DNA from: Plumapathes pennacea
Taxonomy: Eukaryota; Cnidaria; Anthozoa; Antipatharia; Myriopathidae
DNA length: 64,000 bases
Reading direction: 5' to 3'
NCBI GenBank assembly: GCA_964036295.1
Contig: OZ038462.1
Location: 441,501 to 505,500 of the forward strand
Part shown: positions 10,332 through 36,286 of the stretch, one piece after another
Layout of the letters: every line of letters starts with the position of its first letter
How positions within the stretch are numbered: position 1 is the stretch's first letter
The notes under the pieces: model-generated
The model's input: the letters and a program-made list of their open reading frames with translations, nothing else
Database searches by the model: none
Told to the model about the DNA's origin: nothing
Program-made: the position numbers and the translations under genes

Positions 10332-11787
10332 CTAGATAAAAAAAATTCATAACGCGTACAAGCCCTGTTTTTCTTCCGCACAGCTAATGTTCTGGAAAAT
10401 ATATTGAACTAACATATATTCGAGTGACAGGGCGCAGAGAAGTTTTGTGGTTAGGTGAAGGTCACTGCAGGGCGACTAAATCGCGGGCGCGCAACAGGCC
10501 ATGCAGTAAATTCCTTATTTTACTGTGTGGCTTGTTGTCGTCATGCAGTACCCTTCATCTGGATACAATATATATGGTTTTACATGATGGAAAACCAGCG
10601 AACCTCTCTGCGCCCTGTGTTTCAAGAACTACGAAAATTAATTCTGAACTTGAAGTTGGGGTTGTTTCTAATTTTTGAGCAATGGCCGCTGAACGAGTGC
10701 GAGCCGGGCTGCTTATTGCCTCGGCTTTAAGGCGAGGATTACTACAAACCCTTTCTAATTTTTCTCGCGTGTTCATTTTCATGTCAAATCAGCTGCAACA
10801 GAAAAGTTTCGCAATAGGCTTCGTTATGAAACAGACAACAGGCATCTCGGAAATGGCCTATTGTTGCACAAAAGGTAATATATGGAAATACTTACAATAT
10901 TGCTGCCCATGTACAAATACAAGATATTCAAAAACGTCTAGTTCTTTCTGGTTTGTTTTGTATCTCTATGCCAAATGCTTCATTTTAATTTCATCAGCAG
11001 ATCCGTTACATGCTGTCCACGCCTTCCGCGATGAATTAGTTCGATTTATATTACATTCAGAGCTCGACCAAGTATGGAAATTGCTGCTCTCTTTGACGGC
11101 AATTAGAGCCCCATGGCTGAGGAAGTTAGAGGCCTGGGTCCAAGGAAGTCGGAAGCCTGAAACCGAGGAACTCGGAGGCCTGGGAGTAAGGAAGTCGTGT
11201 TCAGTTGGTCTAGTCCGGTTTCCCGTCCGTGTAGATTTTCAAGGCTCTTTCTTTGTAGGAGAAACCTCCAACTTTAGTGCTTGAGTTGTTGGGTCTGCAG
11301 AGAGATTTACTTTAGACAAAGAAGACTGATTTCCCGGCACCGAAAAACACAAAGAAAATGGACACGTGTACCCACGAGCACACGCACACAATCTGTGAAT
11401 TAACATCTGAAGTAGTGTACTGAATTAATAGAGCAGTTTTCGGACAACTTTCACAAAACCAAAGGTGAACACAGCGCCAATCACGAAGACTGTAAGAAAA
11501 CACTTCGACGAACGAGAAACCACTATAACTATTTTCACATGGCTTTACTGTGAACAACAGACCAATCAAAAGTGCGAGAAGACGCCATCGCTACTTGCTT
11601 GCTGGCGCGAGAAGATCGCAGCCGAAGTTTTCTTTGGTTCCTGATTGGTCAAGAATGCTGCAAAACTTGTTTGGACTAATCCAAACGCGTAGCAAACGCA
11701 AAACCAAAGCAATCACACAATTACTTTCGACAGTCACCCGAAAACGGCCCTATCCAGCAACAGGTTGAAGCAGAGAAAAAGGTTGAC
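10332..11787. other. Probable last USP47 intron or 3' flank
   Basis: I looked for an exon matching the conserved USP47 C-terminal motif (HRVTYSPRKEKALKIY) and saw none. Open frames on the plus strand (for example 10682-11284) have no family resemblance. A phrase at about 10826 (GAAACAGACAACAGGCATCTC) also occurs in diverged form at about 5648 and 19040, which marks a dispersed repeat. Confidence 0.4.
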
Positions 11788-24854
<13,067 letters not shown>

Positions 24855-27800
24855 TGGTCACAATTATTCGTGAATTTACCAATCTTTGATGGACCACAAC
24901 ATGACTACACAGATCAACTTATCGCCGACACTTGGTTCGAACGACAATCATACTTCACGGGGGTGGGGTAAAATCTCATCCGGCCTCTTTTTAGCTTGAT
25001 AGCATTTGTTGAATTGTGTGCTATTTATTTAACACCAATCCACGTTTTTTATTTCTCTGTCTTTCAAAATTAAAAGGATTTTTGACGAGTAAAAAACATA
25101 CTTTTAGTACGAAGCGCTCCAGATGTACCTCCCCTCCCGTCTTGTGAAACTTGCGCATACTAAGTTTGGCACGACCGCAAATCAAAATGCTGCGGGCGCC
25201 AGAAAGGTTTACAGTTCGTTCTGGGGGAGGGTGGTGGTGCATAAATTTGCGGATCGACCGATTTAGCCCCAAAAAGCGCACGGATTCGCGGATTAATCAA
25301 AAGTGTGGCGGGATCACAGATTTGGTTAAAATGTTGGCGTGGATTTCGGATTTTGTTGAACTGTAACAGAAATGTTCTACATGCTCTTGTGAGTTGCCTT
25401 GTCTTCTCTTGCTCTGCTAGTCTTTCCTTGTCTCAGTTCTAGTTGTTATGTGTCTGCTTTGTTCCGCCACTCCATTCTTCTCTGAACTGCTTTGCTCTGC
25501 TTCAGTCTCCGTGCTAGTTCGTTTTTCTCTACTCCATTCTTTGGTAGTTAACATCCATCAGTTGTCAAAATGCCAGTTACAAAGTAGTGAAACAAAATAC
25601 GTACTCAACTCAGATTGACGTTTCGTTTTGTTTTTAGCGTTTTTAGCGTTTTAGCGATTTTAGTTCACGAAGACAATGTGCGAGTCAGGGGAAGTAAACG
25701 AGTTGTGTTGAAGGTCAGTAAGGCGAAACAAGAAAACCCTCAAACATACGAACGGCATCTAACTCATACAGGGAGGAATTATAACGCAGCAGCAACACTG
25801 TTTTGCGTCTACAAACTTATGAACTTGGAAAAACTCGCCCAGAATCTAAACGTAAATACATACATGATCAAAGTCTAAAACTCAATTCATAAGCAGCAGC
25901 ACAATTATTATTGCATCGACAGAGGATGCGGGTTGCAATATTCACAAAGACATTCGTTTTCTAATATTATACACCTACGAATTTCGCGGATGTAATGAAA
26001 GTGTTTAGCAGTGAGCCAAAAAAACAAGTTTATTAACTGAGTTTCGTAGCAGGAAAAGATAGCTACTGTTGCACGAAAATTAAATTGGCCCAAGGAAATC
26101 ACCAGTTATTGTGAGTACAAATGATAGATATAGTTTTTGTCATGCAAAGTTGGTAATCTTGGGCATGAAGATGTCAACTTCAATTACGAACTGTGCGCAA
26201 ATCCGGCAGGTTTTATTAACCTTTCTTGAACGATGTTTCTAGGCATTCCTTAGAAAGTGCCGTGCCGGTAGTCCTTTCAAATACAAATGTAAATCGATCT
26301 TTCTTTTTTTGCTCATCACAGGTCCAGGTAGACGACTAGAAGTTTGAAATGCTATATTTTGCTAGTTTGCCACTCAATTCGACTGTAAACAAAAAATAAG
26401 GAAAAATGATAATTCTTTCTCTCTGATCGCCGAGATATTTAGCACAATTACCGGTGAAATTTGCCGGTCGGATTCGAGACATCACAAGGCCGCGTTCTTT
26501 GAGTTGGTTTCACAAACTTTATTCTACATCAGCACACACCGTGGCGACATTTTCAGTTTGAACTTATTTATAACACAGAGCTTTGACCTTACAATAAAAT
26601 TAAGTCATAACATTTCTGGGGACATGTCAACATTTATAAATTAATGTAGAAGGGATTTCCTAATTTCGATTGCTCGAACACTACTCAGTACTCTCGGCCT
26701 AAGAGGTGACGTCCTGTTTCTTAACTATTTTATCAGGATAACGAACTTCCTAATTTTTAGTCGCAAGTTCTTTAAACCGTCAACAGTTATTTTCATCTGA
26801 ACAGAAAATTTTCTCACGATCAATTAGCGCATTCAAGTAGAAACTAAGTATCAACTATATTTAAATATGTTATACTTTTGCCGCCTCAAACTTTATTCCC
26901 CCTCAGGTAATTTGCAATAAGCGAAGAAGATATGATATTTCCTACCTCCCGAGAAAAACCAACATACTTGACATATTTGCAACTCAGATTTACAAGCCGA
27001 CAAAATTAATTAATCTCTGCTAATTCCCAAAAGAAACTAAACGCAACAAATCGGACGTCTAATTTCCCTTAGTTTCCACGCGGTACAAACTTATACTATT
27101 TAAAACTAGGAAACTCTACATTAGAGGAAATCAGGGTCTCTATACGTTTTTATTTAGATTACAAAGATTTTAATTTAACTAAGCATTTTAGGCAGCAGTA
27201 GTTATTCTTATTCACAATCATCTGGTTTCAAAAGATTTAACTTCATATAAAGCACTCTTGTGAAGCTACTCACAAGTAGTGATACGTTTTTAGCAAGTTC
27301 TATTATTTGCTAGTGTCCAAATTAAATTTAGTCCAGAGTTGTTTGTTCATATATGTTGGGCTTTTCGCTTTAGCTTAACCGTGCATCTTCTCAAAAACCC
27401 TGTGCGAAACATAAGGTCCCAATAAGTGTGTTCTTTTTCGTCATGTGCCCCGCCTGCCTTCATTAAGTATCGGAGTCTTAGCAGGTGCATGTAAAAGTCG
27501 CACTATGTTGTTGATACTTAGCCGATCACCCTTTGGCGCCGACTCCTAGTCTGATCGATGGTTTGATATTCGGTTTTAACCGATATTGATCAGTACTTCT
27601 GTCTACAATAAAGCTGCCCTGAGGCATCGTCTCACGGATGATCAAGGTTTTTCGACGGTTAATTGGAGCTCTGATACTTCCAATAATCCAGGATAAAGAT
27701 TTTTCATTTCCCAACAAATTGGAGCTATTTCTGGCGCTGAATATATCGGTAAACATCCCTATGTTATCATTTCCCTTGTGTTTACCTGTCAAAAAGAATA

Positions 27801-28135
27801 ATTTTAGTCTTTCCACAAGACAACCTCATCGTTAAAATTTGTTTGTTTGGCTTGATTAATACAAAAAGACCGAGAAACCAAATTTGATGCTTGGAAATTC
27901 ACCTTCGCAAATTGAGAAGCGGTGAAATAGGAGCTACTTAAAGAAGCCCATGGCCTAACTTAATTTACACCTAAATTAGGTATCTAAGCACTGAAGCATT
28001 TGCATTTTAATACAAAATCCAGCAAATAAAATCTCTGAAGTGTTGACTCGACTTTAGTTAGAAAGCGACGTCGACCTCAGCACTTGAAAGTTCAGATTTG
28101 TCTTCAGGAAGCACGACATAACTCTAACGCTTGTC
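24855..28135. other. Intergenic region between USP47 and a GPCR gene
   Basis: Holds the USP47 5' flank (24855-25020) and the upstream region of the plus-strand GPCR. The stretch 26500-27500 is AT-rich and has no long open frame. A tract of CT-rich phrases built on TCTGCTTTG/CTTGTCTTC (25390-25540) looks like a degraded low-complexity repeat. No exon could be supported. Confidence 0.4.
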
Positions 28136-29296
28136 TTGGGCAGCCATTTCATTTTGCTCTTGTCTAAACCAAGCTCTGGCATGGCAAACAACACTACCGA
28201 AGAATTTCTCTGCTCGATGGAAGCTAACACGTCAGCAAGTAATGTGTTGAAAGCCGTGGCTTACTCTCTGGTTATAATTCTTTCTTTCTTCGGTAATGCG
28301 ATGATTGTGGTAGTGGTACACCGTGATCATCGCATGAGGAACATCACAAATTATCTAATCATTAACATGGCCGTAGCAGATCTGGCGACCACCCTTCTTA
28401 ACATGGTTCCCACCCTGTATTGGGTCATCCATGGGTTAGACGTGTGGCACGTTGGTGGACTCTTGGGCAAACTGCTCTGCAAGTGTTTAAACTTTGCTCA
28501 GACATTCACCATTTGTATCAGTGTGTTCACGCTCGTGGCAATCGCACTGGATCGTTTTTTTGCGATTTTCTGGCCTCTCAAGAGGATCATAACCTTCCGA
28601 GTCGCTCAGGTAATGATCGCCGCCATTTGGCTTTCGTCATTTCTGATCTCCGGACCGCAGCTGTTGGTCTTAAATCTTCACAAGGGCGTGTGCATGGAGA
28701 AATGGGAACCGCAGTTTGATACCGAGACTGCCTCCAGAGACTACACAATAGTTCTCTTCATCATCGTTTACGCATTGCCTCTTTGCTGCACGGCTTGCTT
28801 GTACAGCTTCATTATGACGAAACTATGGCGCCGAAAAGCACCCGGCCAAGAAACCATCACAAACCAAGAGCACAAACAAAAAATTAACAGAAAGGTTCTG
28901 CGCATGCTCGTCACTGTCGTGCTTGTGTTCGCTCTCTGCTGGCTGCCCTTGTTCGTGCGAATGTTCGTGTTGTACTCGGTCGATCCCGAGCGCTTCCGAT
29001 GTGGCCTTCCGTACGAAATCGACTTCATTTCGCTTTTCCTCGGACATGCCAACTCAGCTGTCAATCCCTATATCTACGTCATTTTTAACGAGAACTTCCG
29101 ACGAGGATTTGCGACTGCGTTTTCGCGTCGGGGGCGGAGGCGGCAATCGGGCTTCAGCACGACGACACGAAGGACGAAGTCAACCCGAGGGCAAGAACGC
29201 GACACGATTCTTTCCCGAACCGATGGCGAAAGTTATTCACGTGGCCTGAAGCGTGGTGAAGCCGATAAAGCTCTGATCGCCGAGGTGGATGTTTAA
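28136..29296 (+). CDS. Neuropeptide-receptor-like class A GPCR, intronless
   Basis: 386 residues, complete in one exon. Landmarks are GNAMIVVV (TM1, Asn54), NMAVADL (TM2, Asp82), Trp104 in the first extracellular loop, Cys115 and Cys186 (likely disulfide), DRF at 139-141 in place of DRY, Trp165 (TM4), Pro215 (TM5), FALCWLP at 265-271 (TM6) and NSAVNPYIY (TM7, residues 306-314). The overall pattern, including W in loop 1 and the CWLP/NPYIY motifs, resembles peptide receptors of the NPY/NPFF/tachykinin group. A Met at residue 16 (MANNTTEEFLCS) is the likelier start because it yields a short glycosylated N-terminus. The C-tail is basic and Ser/Thr-rich. Ligand unknown; cnidarian peptides such as RFamides would be candidates by inference only. 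Confidence 0.9.
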   Translation: MGSHFILLLSKPSSGMANNTTEEFLCSMEANTSASNVLKAVAYSLVIILSFFGNAMIVVVVHRDHRMRNITNYLIINMAVADLATTLLNMVPTLYWVIHGLDVWHVGGLLGKLLCKCLNFAQTFTICISVFTLVAIALDRFFAIFWPLKRIITFRVAQVMIAAIWLSSFLISGPQLLVLNLHKGVCMEKWEPQFDTETASRDYTIVLFIIVYALPLCCTACLYSFIMTKLWRRKAPGQETITNQEHKQKINRKVLRMLVTVVLVFALCWLPLFVRMFVLYSVDPERFRCGLPYEIDFISLFLGHANSAVNPYIYVIFNENFRRGFATAFSRRGRRRQSGFSTTTRRTKSTRGQERDTILSRTDGESYSRGLKRGEADKALIAEVDV

Positions 29297-30701
29297 AGCT
29301 AATCCAGAATTAGGCGTAAGATTTTCATTATTGTCTCATTTTGAGGCCTAACATTGAAATTTTCACTAACGACACAACTTCCTCGATATGTTTTGCGGCC
29401 CCACTTTTTGTAGGTTTCATTAATTTGACAGTTCAGTAATTTGAAATTTTTAAATAATTTTTTTCATCTATTTTCTGCAGGGTAAGGAGTAAATTGGCAA
29501 GGTGCTAAAGGAGCCATAGACATCTTGACATCGTTTCAACTGTAATCAACCCCTTAGTATACATAAAGGCAGCCAAATTAACCATCGGACGTACAAGCAA
29601 AGTCATATCCCCGGTGCGGGCGGGGGTGGATGTAACCCCTCCACAGAGTTTTCGCTGCATTGATATATTCTGAAGATCTCCATATGGTTATATTAGGGAC
29701 TCTGCTGGGAATCGATGACGTTATCATGGTGTCGTATTAATTTTTAAATGCCATACTTTCCCCAGAAAATGGAAACAAACCAAATAAAAATAGTTATGAC
29801 CTACGAATGGAGTATACTACAAGATCACAATCTTTTTTCCGTGCTGGCATAAAGTTGTTTTCAACATTTTACGAAAATTTCAAAAATATCTCAATCCTCT
29901 TTATCGAAAAAAATGTATCTGAAGATGTTTTTAAAAAAGATCTAAGGTCTTCTACAATTAAAGTTTTAGAATATAGGTCGCCCCAAGCTCTCCCGTCCGC
30001 TCCATCCAAACTTTTACGTGTATTGTTTCAGCTATGCGTTTGTAACCGTTCACAGATTGACGTCCGTTTATAAGAATAGTCCAACTTTTGAAATACACGT
30101 GCACATGTTTATTGACTTGCCCCAGTCAAGTTACAAAAATCAAGCTCAGTGAGGTCTCAGTAAAATATCTCGCCCTTACCCTTACACTTTTCCGCTGTAA
30201 CCAAAGGATAAGTAGAAAACTAATAATCTAGTCAGTTGTTACTGACGGTAACATTACTAACATTGCTTGTTCCAACACTGCCTAACGCTAAACACTATTA
30301 AACTGAAAACTTCATCGTCTTCTTGGTTCTTACTTCTAGATAATACCAAATAACCTGCAGCAAGTTCGTGATTTGTCATTCAGAGATAGAAATAGAAAAA
30401 AGAAGTCTTTTCTTTTTTTGCAACATTTTGTGTGAGGCCATTGGTTTCTTCCAAATTTTTATTATTTCTACCAACTCCTCCCCCGACTTCAAGAATATTC
30501 TGATCCGTCAAAGAATTATGTCATTTTTCCATACAGCAATCGCAGTTGTTCCGATCACGGCTTGGCATACAATAACAAGTCAGTTTTCTCGTTTTGTGAT
30601 TGGCTAAGTTTCATCAACAATAAAAGGACAGACACAAAATGGAGCGCCAACGACACTGATTTTGGGCGAAAAATGTGAACTCCAAAACTGACGTCAATAT
30701 G
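29297..30701. other. Intergenic region between convergent genes
   Basis: Contains the GPCR 3' UTR and the 3' UTR of the minus-strand SRCR/TSP1 gene. No exon is recognisable. A minus-strand AATAAA lies at 30458-30463. Confidence 0.4.
29783..29788 (+). terminator. Candidate polyadenylation signal for the GPCR
   Basis: AATAAA (ACCAAATAAAAATAG) about 490 bases after the GPCR stop. Confidence 0.45.
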
Positions 30702-33700
30702 CTAAGTGACGGTAGTAAGTTCACACTCGTTGGGGTTCGTAGTCTCACGTGGTGCCCTATTCCAAACTTTAAAAATGTATATACCAATCACTACAAAACT
30801 AAACACTGCGATGGTTCCAACTGCCCAAATCCATGATTGGCGGTCATCCTCATTTTTTTGTTCGGCTGCATCTGCAAGAAACATAATATAATAAAGTTTA
30901 AGATCTAAGTCTCGTTTACTGGCGTAATTCTTTTTAGACATATGATGATGATGATGATGATGCCGATGGCGTCTTGCCGAAATACTGCAAGACGTAAAAG
31001 TAATCATACAGCCCTACTATACGCTTGAGCGTCTAATAAGCTCTATTTCATCACCACATGCTCCTTCGTTTATAAAATACAGATGATCTGTTAATACTGT
31101 TAGTTTCATCTTTAGAGATCCGACGACGTAAACTCATTCTAACTTGTACTCACCACATGCTCTTTCATTACATGCCTCAGTTTTTGTATTATTTCCGTCA
31201 CAACTTTTCCCACCACTGGAAGGAGGAGGATTGGTACAAGTGCGGGTTTGATTTTTCTCTCCTGTGCCACAAGATTTGCTGCAAGCGCTCCATTCACTCC
31301 ACGAACTCCATCCACCATCAACAGCTACAGTAAAAATACATAAGGTGTAAATTTAGTATTCCTATGAAGGCCTTGTGCACCAATGCATAGAATAATATAT
31401 TTATACCGTATTTCTTTCTTTGTAAAACCACAGCATCATTATAATCAACAGTTGGTAAATCAAGCCACAGTTATGTAGTTGGCACAATTATTCATGCACA
31501 TATAGTTAGTCCAAACATTAGCTAAATTACTGTAGAACATAAACAACGTCTTTCATGTCATTATAAGTATGAAGGATCTGTTAGTAGTGTTAGCTCCATC
31601 TTTAGAGATATCTAATAAGTACCTAAACGTGTTATATTCTAACTTTTACTCACCACATGCTCTTTCATTACAAGTCTCAGTTTTTGTATTATTTCCGTCA
31701 CAACTTTTCCCACCATTGGAAGGAGGAGGATTGGTACAAGTGCGAGTTTGATTTTTCTCTCCTGCGCCACACGTTTTGCTGCAAGCGCTCCATTCACTCC
31801 ACGAACTCCATCCACCATCAATCGCAGCTGCAATAAAAATTAGGGGTGAGGAGTGAAAGGTGAGTTAAAACATAAACCTTAAAAAATTAGGGATAAACAA
31901 ATAGAATTAAATTAAAGCCTATAAAACTTACATAAAAGTATCTTTGAAACGTCATAAAGTTCGGGACAAAAGAAATATCCGGTAGATTCTTTGAGGGCCA
32001 TACACCAATTAGCTCCATTAAAATCCAACTAACATTTCCTTCCCTTTTCTTTACCCTCGGCATCAATACGTACCATTTTTGCAGAATAATCTTGCAGAAT
32101 TATTAGCTGCATGATCCTGGAAGAAGTTGTAGTCCCAACTGTCTTTCTCACCGAATGTCACAAAGTTACATTTACTGAATGAAGGTTCGTAGCCGATGCA
32201 ATTTGGTTTGAATATCCACATGAACTTGTTGTCGCTTTTTGTAGAGGTGCTTTGAAAAAAAGGCGCAGTAGCTCCGCTGGAGAAGCCTGCAGTGCGGCAT
32301 AAAACATGGGCATCTTTCTCCGTCATTTTATTCGACAGCACTCCTCCTTCTACTTCATAGATCGACACTCTGACAATTCCAGTTGAGTCAATCCGCACTT
32401 TCATGTCTATTGATAAAACATAAAGGAGAAGTGAAGCAAAGCCGGTCAGTGACAACTGACTGGCTTAGTTTGTGCCTGCAAACCTTTTTCCCGTGCATGT
32501 GGGGGTTGGGCAAATAACCCAGATTCCCGGTAGCATGCACGTTTGTATGTATTTCAGGGCTTTTTCTTGATGATAATGAAAAGTCATATTGGCACTGAAA
32601 AGCCCCTACGGGGAGTTGTCAATAAATTATTGTATTGTATTGTATTGTAAGTCCAATTAGATCATTTCAGACTACTCTTTCATGTAGGAGTTCGAAGCTT
32701 TTCCCCCTAGCTCAAGGGAGTTGGCAGCTATGGCAATTATACCAACATCATGATAATTAAGAGGGTTTCCACTGCGATAGAGAGCTTAAGCACCAGGACG
32801 GGAGAGGACGACGGCAACGTTGGTGAAACAATAGAACTCATTGCAGAAGACAAAGGCGCACGTGATTATGTGAAATTGACATGATCTCGGGTCGTCGTGC
32901 TCTCCCGTGCGACTTCAAATGCTTCTTTTTTAGGCTGTTGTCAGAACGTGGACGACGTTTTGAGAAATTACGACAGTCGTTCTTCTTAGCACGAGACGAT
33001 GAAAGCAATAGATCTTCGGAAAAACGGAACAAATTTGAACAAATTAAGAATAGGCAAAGTTACAAAGACATAAGGAATACGGAGACACTTTTTTCCTGGT
33101 TCCTCGCGTTGCCGTCGCCGTCCTAGTTTGCTTAAGCTCCCTATTGATTGTCATAAAACGAAGACAAATGCTGCATGTACCAAGATAATTTACTTATCGT
33201 GATCTTGATGGCAGTCGTTTTTCAGTGTAACATCAATTTGGAAAATAATGCAATTCGAAAAACTCTAGATGAATGTTTCTATACAACTCTTGTTTTTCAA
33301 TGGCTATACATTTCACATTTTGAACCGTGCAGAAAAGCGAACAAAACCCCTAAAACCACTCCTTCGGTGTTCTGGGGGGTTACTCAATCGTGACGGATGA
33401 TTTATCTTTTACAGTCACTGAATGTTGTCACTTATTTACAGCGCGCGGAAAGTCTCTTGAGACAGCAAAAACTTCAGCATTACTACTAACCTTTGGTTAT
33501 TGGATCGTCTGTGTTAGGTTTGCAGATAATTCCCACATCATGGTTATGACCAAAATATCGACCTCCTAAATCATTGGTGTTGATCAGGGAGTCGTTTGCC
33601 CCATCTGGAACTATCATATCTGCCTTTGTCAGTTCTATGCCCATGCCATGTCCAAAGGACGAGTAAAACGCTATCCCCATTACGCCATTTGGGAAGTGCA

Positions 33701-34366
33701 ACAACATTTTGCAGACAGTGTTAGCGAATTGTCGCAATTTATCAGTGTACCAAAAAGCGGCGATCGTTCCCCAGTTACCATCGGGTAACTGAAGATTTAA
33801 AGTTCCGGCATGTGTGACATTGAGTCCTGTTAGCGAAGCTTTTAATTCTTGCAAAGTCACAGTCTCTCCGATACTTGCATTGGAGCTTAGGCACACCACA
33901 CCTGCTGCACGCCCTCTTTCTTCCACGCTCACGTTTGTACGGGAGCAATTTTCTATAGTCGTTTCATTTCCCCAACATCTCGCACCATACTTTCCTATTG
34001 TACCATTATAAGGTATATCAGTAAAAGCTGCGAGAGCTTCAGGATACCCAAGCTGACGACACACAACAGTGCCACCATTCTTGTCCCATCCAAGGTCTGG
34101 AAGTGCGTGCCATCTTCCATCATAGCGCTCTTCTATGAGGCCTCCTCGCTGCACGCCATCAAAAGGGGGGTCTTCTGCTACTAGACGTAGCTTGGGCTCT
34201 AGTACAAAAAAGACAAATTTTAATACTGTAGATTCTTCTCGATGGTGCGCAATCATGCAAGATCAGAGAAGTACCATGCAGTTAAATACTTGCTGTGGGT
34301 TTGTTTAGTTACTGAATAAAGTCTCCCTCGCAAAACCATTGAGTGAATCGGTCTTGCGGATGACAT

Positions 34367-34445
<79 letters not shown>

Positions 34446-36286
34446 TTTATTTAACAGGTCCATGATATGGCTCTTCCCTGTTAAAAATCTATCTAAAAAT
34501 AGGCTAAGCTAAATATATTAGTAAACATGAAGAAAAAGTAGACAAAACTAAACTTGAAGAAAAAAATCATGTGGTGTTTGTTGGCTTATTTACATGTAAA
34601 AAAACGACTTTCCTGCTCGACTTACATTCAGTCTTCCACAACACAAAAGCCAAACGGAATACTCAAAAGAAGTACACAAATTTTCAATTCGTTAAGCTTT
34701 CTCGTAATGCTGAAAAGCATGAATTCACACTTTATGCGCCGTTCGCATCCACGCGCGACGAGAGCCCGCGACTATATTGGAAAGCTCTTTAGCTGGAAAT
34801 AGGTGCGTACGGCGCAGATTTTGCACTGCACATCGTCCGTCCACCCGTCCACCCACCAAAAAAAATCTTTAATTTTTTGCGCCTAGGGTTGTGTTCTCCA
34901 TCTTCGAACGCAATAAAAAGGACACGTGGGTTGTAACCAAATTGAAACATCGGCGTGACAAATGCTTTGTATGCATTACATGTTTTCTCGTGCAATTTGG
35001 AAAAAGCACTCGCGCAAAAATTTACTCGAGCCAGAAGTATGTTATACAGCATGACTGAATTTAGCATTTCCTTACTTGGATAAAACTGGGTTATCCATTC
35101 CTCAATCGCTCACACCTTTTCTTTTTAAATAGTTGGATGTGTATGAGTCGGCTAAACTAATTGGCCTTGAAAATACATTTTAGAATCTCTTGTAGCATGC
35201 TGTACTGTAGTGTATTGGTTAGTATTGCAAGGTATAGCTGTCAAAGTTATCAATAGCTAAATACGGTATGTATTATGAGCTACTCTTGGTTGGCCCAAAA
35301 TACAGCAAACTAGTTGCAAGAGTGCGCTCCTTGTCCGGTGATTTAACATTGGAGTTGCGTTCGACGAAGGAGAACGCAATCCTAATCTGGCGTGGGTTCC
35401 ATGGGGTCGATGAGATACCTGTCACGTGCTTTCGACCAGGTGCAAAGAATCGAGATTTTTTGGATGGTCGGTCAATATGCAAAATCTGCGCCATTTTGAA
35501 TAATTATTATGCGCGCTCTGTGTCGCACAAGTGGCTTTGAATGATCACACTGAGGTCTATCAAGGCAAAGACACCTGCTTTTCAGTAAAAGAAGCCAATA
35601 TCTGGGATGATAAGGGCAGCACGACAGCAAGAATTCCACAGAAAAATGTAACTCGACTCTATATTGCCGTATTTCAGTTTCTGCGTTGATGAAAATATAC
35701 TCAATATGCAACCGAAACTTTACTAATGTTCCAGATACTTATCTGGAAGAATCATACGGCTTTGTGGAGACAGAGGTATCGTGGTGACTTAATCGCAAGC
35801 CACATGATGGTCGAATTGTGAAACTCTCGTGTGCAACTCAACCTTCAAAGAATGAAAAAAAAAAAAAAGAAAAAGAAAAAAGAAAAAAGAAAAAGAAAGA
35901 AAGAAAGAAAGAAGTTTTGGTTTAATATTGTTCGGCCGGGGTTTAAGCCCATACCGCGCGGTCTTCATGCTGGTCATTTCCGGTTTCAGACGAAACCCAC
36001 GAACTTTTCGAGATTGTTACAGGGAAAAGCATTTTAGAAAAAACAACTCCAAAAAAAGAGACGTCGAACGCACCTGACTAATCTCTGATTACCACTGTCT
36101 AGTAATAGTTCTATTTATCACATGGAACGGAAGATGCCTTGAAAATATCTAAGGGAAGGTCTACACTGACATACATGAGTTGGTCTACTCACAAATAGAC
36201 CAGAAACTGAACTAAAACCAATCCGCGTTTGCCTTACCTGCATAAAGTGTCCATGGCAGTACCATAAAGATTGTAAACATTTTCAT
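30702..36286 (-). CDS. SRCR and thrombospondin type-1 membrane receptor
   Basis: Six exons (right to left): 36238-36286, 33491-34198, 32074-32406, 31654-31827, 31154-31324, 30702-30871. Every intron is phase 1; the product is 534 residues. Exon 1 is a signal peptide (MKMFTIFMVLPWTLYA). Exon 2 encodes a canonical SRCR domain (LRLVAEDPPFDGVQRGGLIE, then DGRW, VVCRQLGYPEA, CWGNETTIENC, GVVC) followed by a diverged SRCR-like unit (DGNWGTIAAFW, GIICK). Exon 3 is a second diverged SRCR-like unit (VRVSIYEVEGGVLSNK, HVLCRTAGF, CIGYEPSFSKC, RLFCKN). Exons 4 and 5 are thrombospondin type-1 repeats (GGWSSWSEWSACSKTCG, RTCTNPPP). Exon 6 holds one membrane span (WAVGTIAVFSFVVIGIYIF) and a short tail. Many N-glycosylation sites. 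Known: SRCR domains bind ligands, often microbial, and TSP1 repeats bind matrix or partners. A recognition role at the cell surface is inferred. Confidence 0.85.
31080..31830 (-). repeat. Tandem duplication of a TSP1 exon with flanking intron
   Basis: Two copies about 500 bases apart, each comprising the TSP1 exon and adjacent intron. The intron phrases GATCTGTTA..ACTGTTAG and CATCTTTAGAGAT precede CTCACCACATGCTCTTTC in both. The exon copies are nearly identical, with one codon indel at the start (AAIDGG versus AVDGG). Confidence 0.85.
32550..32652. repeat. Retroposon-like 3' end with (TTGTA)n tail
   Basis: The phrase GAAAAGCCCCTACGGGGAG followed by AATAAATTATTG and repeats of TATTG looks like the 3' end of a LINE or SINE; no coding part is visible. 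It lies in intron 2 of the SRCR/TSP1 gene. Confidence 0.45.
32775..33146. mobile_element. Foldback/MITE-like element
   Basis: Left end GATAGAGAGCTTAAGCACCA and right end GGTTTGC reading inward mirror each other (inverted TTAAGC...GGACG...GACGGCAACG arms of roughly 40 bases). A related left end appears truncated at 43325. Confidence 0.65.
34368..34443. repeat. (AAT)n microsatellite
   Basis: About 25 AAT units in intron 1 of the SRCR/TSP1 gene, followed by GATTTATTTAACAGG, perhaps the remains of a retroposon tail. Confidence 0.9.
35851..35913. repeat. A-rich (AAAG)n tract
   Basis: Poly-A merging into AAAAGAAAAA and GAAAGAAAG units, in the first intron of the SRCR/TSP1 gene. Confidence 0.85.

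Noticed and set aside
10682-11284. Open frame of 200 codons starting MAAERVRAGLL
   Set aside because: No recognisable domain, overlaps a dispersed repeat phrase found at two other sites, and lies in the probable terminal intron of USP47.
30901-31007. His-rich N-terminal extension of the last SRCR/TSP1 exon frame
   Set aside because: It comes from an intronic (ATG)n repeat before the acceptor at 30872; the phase-1 splice removes it.
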